Below, piece after piece: positions 12,401 through 23,293 of a stretch of 64,000 bases of DNA. How positions within the stretch are numbered: position 1 is the first letter of the stretch; each line of letters opens with the position of its first letter. The DNA comes from Phallus indusiatus. Its lineage: Eukaryota > Basidiomycota > Agaricomycetes > Phallales > Phallaceae. The position numbers were made by a program, and so were the translations under genes. Where the stretch lies: assembly GCA_027605045.1 (NCBI GenBank), contig JAQFWX010000002.1:868001-932000 (forward strand), in the 5' to 3' direction. The notes beneath the pieces were generated by a model, which saw only the letters and a list, made by a program, of their open reading frames with translations, was not told the DNA's origin and did no database searches.

Positions 12401-14397
12401 CATGGTGAAAAAACAAACAAAAAGGGCTGATCTGGATTCTGGTTTGCGCGATCCATATGACGGTAGTTTTTTTTTTTGACTTTCCTTATCGTGTGCACGG
12501 GTATCTGGATCAAATATGAATTAAGTGTGAATATAGTGAGATCATTTTTTGAATGAGTGAAGAAGTAAACATATTGGTGTCGGTGCCCGTTGATTATAAG
12601 TTAGTCAATTCGAAACCCCGCTACTTCTGAGGACTGTGCCTTTTGGCGATGGTCACGATTCTCATCCTATCCGGGAAGTGTTCCTTGCGCGGGGTTCAGA
12701 AAGGTCTATTGAACCTGTTCAGGAAGGTAGATGACTGTGATAGTGTCAAAAAGAAGTTATACATACCATGACGCCGGTATGGAGTTGGCGTCTGGGCCAG
12801 TAAAATACTGCCAAATATGCTATTAACCCATCATATTGGTTTATGAAGGGGAGTTGATCAAATTCAAGTCACATTCAGTAGAATAGATTGCTTGCACATT
12901 GCCTTATATTAAAGCCAGTATGTCTCCGGAGTGATCCGCATGTTACAAGATTGAATCAAAACAATGTTCAAGGTACAATCTGATGTTTTTCCAATGAGCA
13001 CCTTTTATACAGTCATACAGTCAAAGGAGCTGAAAAGAGATGACATCGGGCGATTCGAAAATTTGTTGGAGCTTCATTGGGAAGTCCTATGTCAAGAACG
13101 GGTTCGATATCCTTGATGAGACAACCCACACAGAAATTCGGAAGGAACTTACCCGCAGCGTCATGTGGACCTAAAACGAAATATATAGTTGTAGCAACGA
13201 TCATTCGCATCATTTAAAAATTAATAAAAACGAACTGAGTTCCCGGCATACGCATCTGTATCGAATGCATAAATATGAGCGAAACTGAGCTGTAAGCTTA
13301 TGAAAGTTGATATCCGCGTTGTACACCATACACGTCTAATATTTGCGAGTACGCTCGGTGTGAAATGAGTGGCCCTGGCAGCAGCTTCAGTAGTGGCCCT
13401 TTGTTCTTTGTCGTTTACGACCGTACAAGACTTAAGACTGAAAGAAAAAGCTTTCGCTGCTTGGTGCTTTGCATGCAATTTCAGTATAAGCCTGATTAAA
13501 ACCATTCAATTTTCAATTCGGCTAAAAACAAAATATTTGTCCATAAAGTCTGAATTAGGAAGGCGAGTGATGAGCAGGACGATGAACAAAAAATATTGCT
13601 ATGCCATGCTCACATATTGTCTCCTTTCGACTTCAGGTCTCCGTTAGCTATAAGTCTAATGAGTGCTTCCGATCGATTTGTCGTTAGTTCTTTGTCGTCT
13701 TGTGACACTCCTGTAATAAACTTGGATTCTTAGCGTAATATCGTGGAGTCAGATGCCATCTACAGATGACTATGAATCATGATCATGGAAGTTCTTCAAT
13801 GTTAATAGTACAATTGAGGCATTATATTGTTCTGAGAATGGATGAGAGCAAAAGATCAAAAACTCGCCCTATAGCTAGACATAATATTGTGTCGGCGAAG
13901 TACTCGGAAACTCAGTCTGGGCTGCATGAGGATTTCAGTCACGGTAACAGATTACCAAGCTTATGACAGCGTATTACCAAGCTCTGTCTGCGTCTTCGTC
14001 AGCAAATCATTCAACCTGCCAATCTCATCGTTTCGACTATCTAAAAGCAAAAGTTACAATTGCGATAGACATGGTTCACTTTTCCGGACCGTTTGCCCAA
14101 TTGAAAACTTCAGGCTGAGTCAACATGCGTTCCGAACGTTCACACGAGCTCACATCGTCTCGTTGACCCGGGTCCATCTATCTTTCTGGCCATGTCGAGC
14201 CGCGATATTCGAATACGAGACACAAACCACGTGTAAAATGTGCTTTGTAATTTTCTAAAAGCATCTTCCGACGGCTTGACCTATTTCGAAGATATCCGGT
14301 CAACTTTCTCCGCTCTTCATTGCGTCAGCACCTTGACTCAGAGTCCTATAAGTATGGGAAACGGAGGACACGGTAACCATTTTCCGCCCTTTTCCAA

Positions 14398-15856
14398 ATG
14401 TCCGCCAAAAACATCGTGATTGTAGGGGGTGGAAGCGCAGGTCTACAATTGCTTGTTTTACAAGTTGCGAATTCGTGAACTCACGCAGTGTTTTTTTCTC
14501 GATCAAGGTATTGAGCTAGTTGTAGCACTGTGGCCAAAACTTGCTTCGACACCCCACACCCTAACACTCATTACGGACAAGGACCACTATGTTCACTACA
14601 TTGCAGCATTACGGACTGTATCTGTGCCAGTCGACGACAAAGAATGGACGGAGTCAACATTTCTTTCTCTTGAGCACCTTTTCAAAAAGGGTGGTAACGG
14701 GAAGGGAAAGGTTGTGTCCGGGAAGGCTACTTCAATACAATACGATGAAGGCGGAGGCGGCAAAAAGACTGGAAGCGGGAAAGTGATCACTGACAAAGGC
14801 GATTCGGTTCCCTTCGACATTTTGGCTATTGCCACTGGTGCAAAATGGGACGCTCCGTTGGATTTCAAGCCGACCAAACAGGAGGTATTGCACCAGGTTA
14901 AAGAGTGGCGAGAGAAAATCCGGGACGCGAAAAGTGTTGTCGTGGCTGGTGGCGGCGCTGTTGGAATAGGTGTCTTGTGCTTTTTTCAAATTGTTCTTTG
15001 AGCCATTACTGATTTAACATCAGAACTATGTGGTGAAATACGCGACCAATACCCGGTTTGTATCCTTTACTATTCCTTCGTTTTAGCATGCGCATTAACA
15101 TGGGATACAACGTAGTCCAAACCCATAACGCTAGTCCACAACAAACCGCTTTTACTTCATTCGGTTTATCCCGAAAAATACCGTCGCGATCTAGCTACTC
15201 GTCTCGCGAAGCGAGGCGTCCGCATTATACTCGACGACTCCATCAACTTCGAAGAACAACAACAGCGCGCAGCCGGAACGGAGGTTGTTACGCGGAAAAA
15301 CGTCCAACTTGAAGCCGACTTGTTGGTAAGCTGTAGCACAAAAAAAACAAAATAAGCCTCAAATTCATTAACCGTACTCGAATATAGATATCAGCTAGAG
15401 GACCCACTCCGAATCCAACCCTTCTAGAGACTCTGGACCCTAAACCGATTACATCCTCCAACCATGCCGACGTGGAAGCAACGTTCCAGCTCAGGGGACA
15501 CGAGACCATCTTTGCACTCGGAGACATAATCCAGTGGGAGAAGGAAGTTCCACAAAAGACTAAACATAGCAGACACGCCGCGCATGTTTGTAAAAATATT
15601 ATGGACATGTTGAACAGCAAGACTCCTACCGCCAAATATTCGGCTATGATGGAGGGTATAATAATCACTATTGGAAAGGTGCGCGAACGTTTATTCTATA
15701 TTTCCTTCTTTAAAGACGTCGAACGTTCCTTCATAGAAACACGGAGCGGGATATATAGATATTTTATGGGGTGTTTTACTTGGCGATTGGTTAGTAACGA
15801 AGTTAAAGGGAAATGAACTCTTTGTGGCCCCTGTCAAAACATTGTTGGGCTATTAA
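14398..15856 (+). CDS. AIF/AMID-type FAD-dependent pyridine nucleotide-disulfide oxidoreductase, 385 aa
   Basis: Six exons close: 14398-14440, 14508-14969, 15024-15055, 15116-15325, 15388-15678, 15737-15856. The N-terminus IVIVGGGSAGIE is the FAD-binding GxGxxG Rossmann motif. VVVAGGGAVGIE at about residue 160 is the second, NAD(P)H-binding Rossmann motif. LAIATGA precedes it, and ALGDI near the C-terminus is the second FAD contact of this family. Length matches AIF-like/AMID (FSP1-type) proteins of about 370-390 aa. These transfer electrons from NAD(P)H to quinones or oxygen, at membranes or in mitochondria. No mitochondrial presequence or transmembrane helix is evident, so cytosolic or lipid-droplet location is possible. 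The stop is about 250 bp from the convergent terpene synthase; there is no direct evidence that it works with that gene. Confidence 0.9.
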
Positions 15857-16107
15857 AGGGCCACGTAGGGTATCGTTTTCTCTTGCTTCATTAGTTTTGA
15901 CGGGATATTTGGGATATTTTTTTGTTCACGATCTGATTTGTATGTATTTACTAACTACTTATAATATCTCTTTATATGATACTTATTTTATTTATGTTAC
16001 ATAACTCATGCCGTTTACATACATAAATGGACCGATGCAAGTATTTAGTTCAAACTCAAAGAGAACTTCCGAGCTGCATTTTCGGTGATCAGACTCATGA
16101 AATAAAA

Positions 16108-17440
16108 CTAAACCTTAAGCCTTGTGTTTCCAGCGGTGGAAACACTCTGAAGCCGTGGAAGAAGCTGGACTCGACGTGTGTTCTGTACTTCCCGACCGAC
16201 TTTCCCGAAATATCTTTCGGACTAGAATGAAACGAAAAAAAAGTTGAGAACGACAGTAACAACTGAATATACTAACAGACCTCGAAACTCCAGGAATCAT
16301 TAACCCGAACCCAATTAGCCAGACCTTGACAGTACTCATGAATGTCTGTGCGAGAACGTTTGGGCAGGCCAAGTGTAGCGGTTGGAATATTGTGCCACTC
16401 CTCTAAAAATTGATTCATGAGACATTCGTGAAGATTTCCAATCCAATTTATGCCACTTTGAACATCTGTACTGAGTTCATGCACAACAATCGTTACTAGG
16501 TTGTGAGTGTCGTCGCCTCGAGCCTGTCTTTAAGGAGCCGATTAATCGATGTTATGTATTTTCAAGTGAACCCGTCGATACTCACTCTTGATTATACGAG
16601 TACAGATCATTCCCAATGATGATTAAATCAACGGTCAATTGAGTGAGCTTCTCAATAACAGGATGTCTCATAATATGATTGGGAATGTTCATGTACATCT
16701 CATTTAGAACAAATGAAGATCTGGCTCCAATAGTTTCCCGACGGACTTGGAAATAACTTTCAATGGTGCGGATGCGGTGAGCCGTTCTGTCCTTAGCCTG
16801 CTCGACAACGGCGTCAAGGTAGGTTTGAAAGGTGGCAATGAAACGATGTTGTGCTACTGGGGTCATTCTGCGTATTGCATTTGCCCAAAATCTAATAGAA
16901 AAGTGAGATCGGGTCGGGTAAATTTTCATTGGAAATTTGCAACGTACTGACGAGCCACTTCGCCCCCAATCCATTCATCTTTTGGTCTCGGAATGTGTGG
17001 ATAATAAATTGCATCCATAACTATGTCTGCTTGAGCTCGTACTACATCAGCAGCTGCCTTGTCGGTATGCTCGTCAATCATAAAAAATAAGTTCATCAGA
17101 TCGCAGCCGATACGACAGCCCTCTAGAGAAAAATCAACAACAATACTATTTCGGAGAATGACTTTCGAACCTTTGTCGAGAGATAGATAAGCCATTGAAG
17201 CTAATAAACCTTTTGGTAATAAGTAATTATGGGGAAAATGTCACTCAGCATCGACTTACTGAAATCGCATTTGTTGAACACCTCTTGAGCGGATTTATCA
17301 AATGCGCCAAAAGACTCGCACCATTCTGACGATTCGGCCTTGCATATGTCATAATAAGGATTGATGCTTCGCGGCCAAGGCCACGAAGCGAGGGTATCGG
17401 GGATGTAGATGAAACGGGGCCGAGGAGTAGTAGACACCAT
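16108..17440 (-). CDS. Sesquiterpene synthase, paralogue 1 (353 aa)
   Basis: Six exons close: 17440-17260, 17209-17171, 17122-16948, 16891-16586, 16527-16281, 16221-16108. This is a class I terpene cyclase. The aspartate-rich metal-binding motif is DEHTD (residues 90-94), and the NSE triad is NDLYSYNQE (226-234). A C-terminal Arg-Tyr pair (319-320, SERYFG) senses diphosphate. The HxxxxxxxE neighbourhood (VVHEL) follows the NSE motif as usual. The enzyme would ionise farnesyl diphosphate in the cytosol and cyclise it; the product cannot be read from sequence. I chose the Met at 17440 because paralogue 2 starts at the same place; an upstream in-frame Met at 17509 would add 23 residues. A TATA box lies about 55 nt upstream. 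It is part of a tandem duplication with 20467-21798. Confidence 0.93.
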
Positions 17441-17491
17441 TAAATTTGCGTGAGGAGCTGTTTTGGTGAATAAATTATTAGTATGTGCACT

Positions 17492-17502
17492 CCTTTTTAT
17501 AA
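17492..17502 (-). promoter_or_regulatory. TATA box of terpene synthase 1
   Basis: TTATAAAAAGG on the minus strand, about 55 nt upstream of the ATG. It lies in a block (GGTCCTTATAAAA..GAGTGCAC) nearly identical upstream of paralogue 2 at the same distance. Confidence 0.6.
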
Positions 17503-18414
17503 GGACCATAATAGTCTAAGCTTCAGAAACTTGGGGAAATAAAGGAACCCCTGGATGTTAAGTTGAGAACACTGCTTTCGGATTTATTATATTCTAAACT
17601 AAAAATCCCGAGCACCGTACTATGAAAGGAGTAGTTTTGTCGCAAAAATTGCCCGCGTCTGATCCGGCGAGGTCCATCTGACCGGTGCTGACGGAGGCCG
17701 ATGGAAAGCCGATGAAGGCTGATGGAAACAGAGAAGCTGGCGAATGTTGAAGGATGCTGCAGCGCTGAAGGCTGTTGGACGGGCCCTGCTCACTGCCACG
17801 ACCTCTAGATCAGACACCAGATTTTAGAAATATTTTCTTTTTATATAACGAAACATCTAAGTTGTTATTTAGCTACCGTGCCAGCCGCGGCTCAAGAAAA
17901 AAATCGTAGAAAAGCATCCGAATCATTGAGATAGTAATACTTTCCGGGCTTGTCAAAGGAATCATATGACAACCACAAATGAAAACTTCACGAAAGCAAT
18001 TTCCATTCTCTTCGACTGGTCAAAAACCTGACATCCCTCTCACAGGCTCATTTGCGGCGTCCACGCTGAAGGTTCAAATAAGTCACTAAGGCAATATCAT
18101 AGGCTATAGCGCGTCTTCAGTGGAGTGAATGCGAGCCAACGACACTGGCTCTGTGTTACAGCAGTTTGCAGACTCGTTTGCACTCCGACAAGTCGCGCGT
18201 CGGCTGCTCAAAAATAGGGTCAGAAAGACCGGGTTTTTTTGACTCAACAGCTGATTGTAAACTAGGAGTGTATTAGTAGAAAATGAAAATAAGATGCATT
18301 TCGATTTTTTGAAAACGAAAAAAATTCATAAATGGATGATCTGAAAAAACCCGGTTTTCTGAGTTTCTGGGACCGAAGGTACTAGCTGGGAAAATTGGGC
18401 GTTCATCACAAGTT

Positions 18415-18505
18415 CGTTGTGGCTCAGCGGTTAAGCTGGCGTCTGTAATTATATTATTACTTGTTGGTCGTGAGTTCGACTCGGAGACCTTCTAATTTTT
18501 TTGAA
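18415..18505 (+). ncRNA. tRNA-like (SINE-type) internal promoter, left copy
   Basis: An A-box-like TGGCTCAGCGG (18420-18430) and a B-box-like GGTCGTGAGTTCGACTC (18466-18482) lie about 36 nt apart, the spacing of a tRNA gene. A T-run follows at about 18497. I cannot fold a clean four-arm cloverleaf or name an anticodon. It is therefore better called tRNA-derived than a functional tRNA. It reads toward the centre of the foldback element. Confidence 0.5.
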
Positions 18506-18671
18506 CTTTGTGGTACTCAGTTAAAAAAAAGTTTTTCACATAAATCACATGCATTGATTTCCATAATATTATGCATAAATTTAAGTACTATGTAAATTTA
18601 CAAACATAATTTTTAAAAGAACTTCAAATTTTATTTTTTGACATACTTAGTATGTTGAGAAAGTAGACGAA

Positions 18672-18756
18672 AAAATTTAGCCTAACTCAGAGTCGAACCC
18701 ACGACCGGCCGATAATCATAAATATAGGCGCCAGCTTGACCACTGAGCCACAACGA
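18672..18756 (-). ncRNA. tRNA-like (SINE-type) internal promoter, right copy, convergent
   Basis: On the minus strand an A box TGGCTCAGTGG (18740-18750) precedes a B box GGTCGTGGGTTCGACTC (18690-18706). A run of T follows at about 18671-18676. The B box is a close match to the GGTTCGANTCC consensus. It mirrors the left copy but its inter-box sequence has diverged. Confidence 0.5.
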
Positions 18757-19739
18757 ACTTGTGATGAACGCCCAATTTTCCCAGCTAGTACCTTCGGTCC
18801 CAGAAACTCAGAAAACCGGGTTTTTTCAGATCATCCATTTATGAATTTTTTTCGTTTTCAAAAAATCGAAATGCATCTTATTTTCATTTTCTACTAATAC
18901 ACTCCTAGTTTACAATCAGCTGTTGAGTCAAAAAAACCCGGTCTTTCTGACCCTATTTTTGAGCAGCCGACGCGCGACTTGTCGGAGTGCAAACGAGTCT
19001 GCAAACTGCTGTAATTACCACACAGTCATAGCGGGGTTGTCCAAAAAAATCGGGATTACAGCGTAAGGTGTCTTGTTGTTCGCGCCAATGCTCAACACGA
19101 CGGTAATGGAGATAAAGACAATATCGCAAAAACCGTAAGAGGTTTATAAACCTGGACCATTATAAACCCAAAATTAGACAGTAAATCGCCGGGGGTTTAT
19201 AATGCATTATTGGAACTTCAAGGCACTTATATGACTTATATACATACTACTAGCCATGTTTATAAATTAAGTCGGCGGTTTTTCTTATGCAATATCATAT
19301 TGATCATTTTTTTTGGCTTTAACTTTTCGATATCAAGATCACAAATTGAAGTGGTTATTCAAAATGTATATTGAAGATATTAATGTACATGTATAGTCTA
19401 TAGTCCACACTATAAGTATTACACTAGAGGTGTGCGTAACGCATTTCTTCTCGGTGAGAAACCCTACGTTACCGAAATATGAATATATGTTCCTATGTCC
19501 TGCAATTATATGCCTATATAACGCGAGGCCATCGGCTTTGTAAATAGTTAGACAGACAGGGTATGGTTGACTTTCACCAAACCTGTCTGTCCAAAGCTCC
19601 ACCAGAAAAAAAAATAAGTATTACACTAGACCGCTACTAATACAGTTCGGGCTAAATAAAAACTAAATTAAATTTTGTTCAGGCGACCACTTTAATTTTA
19701 GCTACTTTCTGATCAGGCACTGACGATTTTTGCGACAAT

Positions 19740-20290
19740 TTGATATAGTATAACCGGTTAGTTGAGATATCACGGTTATTTAAACTTCATGAGCCCGTCT
19801 CATAGTAGTTAAAATTGATTTTTTGAGCGAATAGAATTGAGTTTGTGTCGTAACGACTGTGGGGCACTACAAGCATTGATAAGGAACGAGGTTTTGCAGA
19901 TTATTGTATATTTGGCACCGAGTGGGAAAATCCAATGACGTGAACGGAGTTAATAACACCACATTTATCTCGAAAATCTGCTATCCTTAATTTGTACAAG
20001 TTATTGTGTTCATTTTGATATAAACCGGAGCTTCGGGTTGATGCCCGGGCCACACACTCTAAGTCGATAAAGCGTTTAGCCATACACCGGTGAGTAAATG
20101 ATTAGTGAATAATCACCTTATTATTGTGATATTCAATGAACATCTCTCTCGAAGTATAGTCGCTTTGGTGTGTGTAGTATCAGAGAAGCTTGAGCGCCTG
20201 CCGTTTCTCGTTTACATAAATGAGCCGATGCAAAATTTTGAGTTCGAATTTAAGGAGAATTTTCGAGTTACATTTCGGCGATTAAACTTA
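19740..20290. repeat. Block A, direct repeat downstream of terpene synthase 2
   Basis: This stretch is similar, in the same orientation, to about 22010-22560. Shared landmarks are a GAGTTTGTGTCGTAAC word, then GGAACGAGGTTTTGCA, then CACCGAGTGGGAAAATCCA. The part from about 20214 also resembles the 3' flank of terpene synthase 1 (from about 16018; ACATAAATG..CCGATGCAA). It marks the boundary of the tandem duplication. No gene is seen in it. Confidence 0.65.
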
Positions 20291-20466
20291 TAAAGAGAGC
20301 AAACGCTTCAGCCGAAATACGAAGTACATACATCATGAATGAGGTCGATGTCGCGGAAGAAGAGAAAAAAGATTCAGGAACGTAATAATAGGAAATATGT
20401 AACGATTGTCTAATCAACAAATCTGACGAATGAGAGCCTCATAGCCGACCACCAAAAATAAAGCAC

Positions 20467-21798
20467 TTAAGCCCTTGCGTTGCCAGCGGTGGGAATGGTA
20501 TGGAGTCGTGGAAGTAGCTGAACCTGACGTGTGTTCTGTACTTGCCGACCGACTTTGCCGAAATATCGTTCGGACTAGAAAAAAGTAATGAAAAACTACT
20601 AAGGATAAATAGAAATAAGTGAGCGTGGTAACACGTGCCTCAAAATTCCACGAATCGTTGGCTCGAACCCAGTTAGCCAGACTTTGGCAGTAGTCCTGAA
20701 CGTCACGGCGAGAACGTTCCGGTAAGCCAACTGTAACGCTTGGAATATTGTGCCACTCCTTTAAAAATTGATTCACGAGACGTTCGTGGTGATCTCCAAT
20801 CCAATTTATGGAGCTCTGTATGTCTGTACTGTGTTCATGCATGACGATTGTCACTAGGTTGTGATTGTCATCGCCTTGGGCCTGCCTTTAAGGAACCGGT
20901 TCATCAATAATGTGCATTTATAAATGAACTAAGTAATACTCACTCTCGATTATACGAGCACAGATCATTTCCAACGATGATTAAATCAACGGTCAATTGC
21001 CTCAGGTTCTCAATGACGGGGTGTCTCATAATATGGTTGGGAATGTTCATGTACATCTCATTCACAGTAAATGAGGGTTTCGCTCCGATAGTATCTCGAC
21101 GGACTTGGAAATAAGTTTCAATGGTACGGATACGATGAGCCGCTCTGTCCTTAGCTTGCTCGACGACGGCGTCAAGGTAGGTTTGAAAGGTGGAAATGAA
21201 ACGATGTTGTGCTACTGGGGTCATTCTACGTATCGCATTTTCCCAAAATCTAATGGGAAAGTGAGATCGGGTCGGGTAAGGTTTCATGGAAATTTTTTAA
21301 CGTACTGACGGGCCACTTCTCCACCAATCCATTCATCTTTTGGTCTCGGAATGTGTGGATAATAAATTGCATCCATAACTATGTCTGCTTGAGCTCGTAC
21401 TACATCAACAACACCCCTGTCGGTATGCTCGTCAATTACGAAAAACAAGTTCATCAAGTCGCAGCCAATACGACAGCCATCTGAAGAAAAATTGAGAACA
21501 ATATTAATGTCGTGAAAGACTTTCAAACCTTTGTCGAGAGATTGATAAGCCAGTGACGCTATCAGATCTTTTGATAATGAGTAATTATGGAAAGAATGTC
21601 ACTCAGCATCGACTTACTGAAATCACATTTGTTGAACGCCTCTTGAGCGGATTTATCAAATGCGCCAAAAGACTCGCACCATTCTGACGATTCGGCCTTG
21701 CATATGTCATAATAAGGACTGATGCTTCGCGGCCAAGGCCACGAAGCCAGGATATCAGGAATGTAGATGGAACGGGGTCGAGGGGTAGAAGGCAGCAT
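20467..21798 (-). CDS. Sesquiterpene synthase, paralogue 2 (351 aa)
   Basis: Six exons at the same positions as paralogue 1: 21798-21618, 21567-21529, 21480-21306, 21249-20944, 20885-20639, 20574-20467. Motifs are DEHTD (metal-binding aspartates), NDLCSYNRE (NSE triad) and SERYFG (Arg-Tyr pair). All are intact, so it should be a competent farnesyl diphosphate cyclase. The last intron has no GT donor: exon 5 ends GAG and the intron begins GCACGT and ends CTAG. Paralogue 1 has GTCTGT at the same site, so a GC-AG intron is inferred. Reading through would give a different, shorter tail without the Arg-Tyr pair. Protein and intron sequences are close to paralogue 1, indicating recent tandem duplication, with substitutions near the NSE motif that could alter product profile. 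Confidence 0.9.
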
Positions 21799-21850
21799 TG
21801 GATTTGCGTGGGGAGTTGTTTTTGGTGGATAGATTATTAGCGGTGCACTC

Positions 21851-21860
21851 TTTTATAAGG
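21851..21860 (-). promoter_or_regulatory. TATA box of terpene synthase 2
   Basis: CCTTATAAAA on the minus strand about 55 nt upstream of the ATG, within the block shared with paralogue 1. Confidence 0.6.
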
Positions 21861-22009
21861 ACCACGGTGGTCTAAGAGCTTGAGAAAATAAAGAAACCCT
21901 GAGTGTCAGTTGGGCAACATTGGAACTTTGCATTCGGAGTTATCAAAATCTTGAGTGAAAGATACCGGGTACCGTACTATGGAGAGTTAGTTCGACGTAG
22001 CGTAACTGA

Positions 22010-22560
22010 ATAGCATGACTAGTAAAGAAATATCACCTTTAGCTACACTTCACAAAACGGGCCGTCTTATAGAAGTTAAATCAATTTTCGAGTGAATAGG
22101 ATTTGAGTTTGTGTCGTAACAATGATAAGGTATTAGCTTCGCTCATACCAATATGGAACGAGGTTTTGCAAGATTATTCTTTGGGCACCGAGTGGGAAAA
22201 TCCACAGTAACGTAAACAGAGTGGATAATACCGCCTTTTTATTCAAATCTGCTATCCTGGAATTGAGCAAGTTAATTGTGTTTCTTTTGAAATAAATCGA
22301 GTCTTCGGTCTAGGGTTGATGCCACAATGCTTTTTAGGTAGACAAGGCGTTTAGCCGTACCCTGGCAGTAAATGATTGGTTAATTGTCGTATTCCTATAA
22401 TATTGGATGAACATTTTCTTTCGGCGTATAGTTGGAGTTGTAGCAGCGTCTTGGTAGCAGAGCGTCCGTTGTTTCTCTGTAGAAGCGACGTAAACCCTGC
22501 GACCTGAGAAGCGCAATACATAAACGACCTCTTAGCCTGAGATTTAATGATTTATGAAGA
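22010..22560. repeat. Block A', second copy of the duplicated flank
   Basis: Diverged direct repeat of 19740-20290 lying beyond the 5' end of terpene synthase 2. The order synthase-A-synthase-A' is what a simple tandem duplication would leave. Similarity fades after about 22500. Confidence 0.6.
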
Positions 22561-22607
22561 ATCATCATGCTTAATAACCACAAAAAGTAGCTTGACAGTC
22601 GTAAATA

Positions 22608-23051
22608 ATGGAATATTCATCAGAGTCCATTCGGGTCAAAGTTCGTGCGAATCGGTTTTCTGAAGGGAAAATCTTGCACGACGATGACGAAGATCAGTAT
22701 GGCTACTCCTTTCTCAAAAGTTAGGAGATCTGGCACCTACCCTGTCAAGATGTTGTGTTGGTTGAGCTGGGGTGTGCAATTGACAAAGGCGCGCTCTCGG
22801 AAGTCGCCGAGAAGGGTTTTCGGCTGCATGACTAATATTCTGAGTTCGGCTTTATTAAATTGCCGAGACGGCTGACGGCTGACTGTGCTTTGGTTTGCAA
22901 GCCATTTCTTTCAAAACCGTTTGGCTTGAACGAGAAGGCGTGGCCAATGGTCAACGTACAGGGCGTCGACAGCGCCGTTCTGAATATATATCAACTTCCG
23001 GCAGTTCTCCCTTTGGGATCCGGGAGCCTTCTAAGGCTTTCCATAGTTTAA
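22608..23051 (+). pseudogene. Possible decayed reading frame with two in-frame stops
   Basis: From an ATG at 22608 one frame runs about 147 codons, interrupted only by TAG at 22722 and TAA at 22833. The translated text has a protein-like look (acidic HDDDEDQYGY patch, then VVLVELGCAID, ALSEVAEKGF), but I recognise no family. CTAATATTCTGAG at the second stop could instead be an intron 3' end. Low-confidence call: either a relic, a split gene, or chance. Confidence 0.25.
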
Positions 23052-23293
23052 GGTTTGGAGCACAAGGGTCTAGACCCGTTTCTGATCTAATTAGAGGGTG
23101 CTTTCTAGTATCTGTTGCTCCAAAAAAAAAAGAGGCCTCGTCGACGATTTGTATGGGCTGTGTATATATCTATGTACGGTTGTTGATCATATTTTCTCCT
23201 TTCACTCCTACCACAACGACCTCCACAGCCAACAGGTCTTCCACATAATCCCTCCTGAGATCCTCTGAGGTCTTTTCCCGCTGGTAGCAGTAC

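Larger units (their letters stand above)
5716..14397. other. 8.7 kb gene-poor, AT-rich stretch
   Basis: Open frames here are short (123 codons or fewer), lack recognisable motifs, and do not join across plausible introns into a family I know. It contains two AT microsatellites (listed separately) and assorted poly-A/T runs. No tRNA A/B box pair, rRNA segment, CRISPR-like array or transposase motif was found by eye. The first part presumably carries the 5' UTR and promoter of the 1300-aa gene, whose ATG is at 5715. The last few hundred bases carry the promoter of the AIF-like gene. The rest could be decayed repeats or non-coding transcription units. Confidence 0.5.
18159..19011. mobile_element. 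853-bp foldback/MITE-like element with 283-bp terminal inverted repeats, flanked by TA
   Basis: The left arm 18159-18441 and the right arm 18729-19011 are reverse complements over 283 bp; I see only two differences. Termini read CAGCAGTTTGCAGACTCG. Both sides are flanked by TA, which suits a Tc1/mariner- or pogo-like target duplication. The inverted match may continue weakly outward (CTGTGT/ACACAG with a 6-bp gap), so the exact end is uncertain. The 287-nt centre is not palindromic. The inner end of each arm carries an RNA polymerase III-type A box, with a B box just inside the loop. There is no transposase, so the element would be non-autonomous. Near-identical arms indicate recent insertion or active gene-conversion-like homogenisation. 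Confidence 0.8.
17640..19740. other. About 2.1 kb insertion splitting terpene synthase unit 1 from its downstream block
   Basis: Sequence similarity between the two terpene synthase units stops near 17630 and resumes near 19740, where block A begins. The homologous position beside paralogue 2 (about 21990-22010) has no such insert. The insert holds a GC-richer patch with repeated GATGAAGG/GATGGAAA words (17690-17780), the foldback element 18159-19011, and a TTTATAAA-rich hairpin region (19140-19203). No coding capacity is recognised. Confidence 0.55.

Noticed and set aside
18415..18505. Calling the tRNA-like segment a functional tRNA gene
   Set aside because: A and B boxes are good, but I cannot build paired acceptor and anticodon arms, and it is repeated inside a mobile element.
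14398..22560. Calling AIF-like gene plus terpene synthases a biosynthetic cluster
   Set aside because: No P450, transporter or regulator adjoins the synthases, and AIF-type enzymes are usually redox/stress proteins; adjacency alone is weak.
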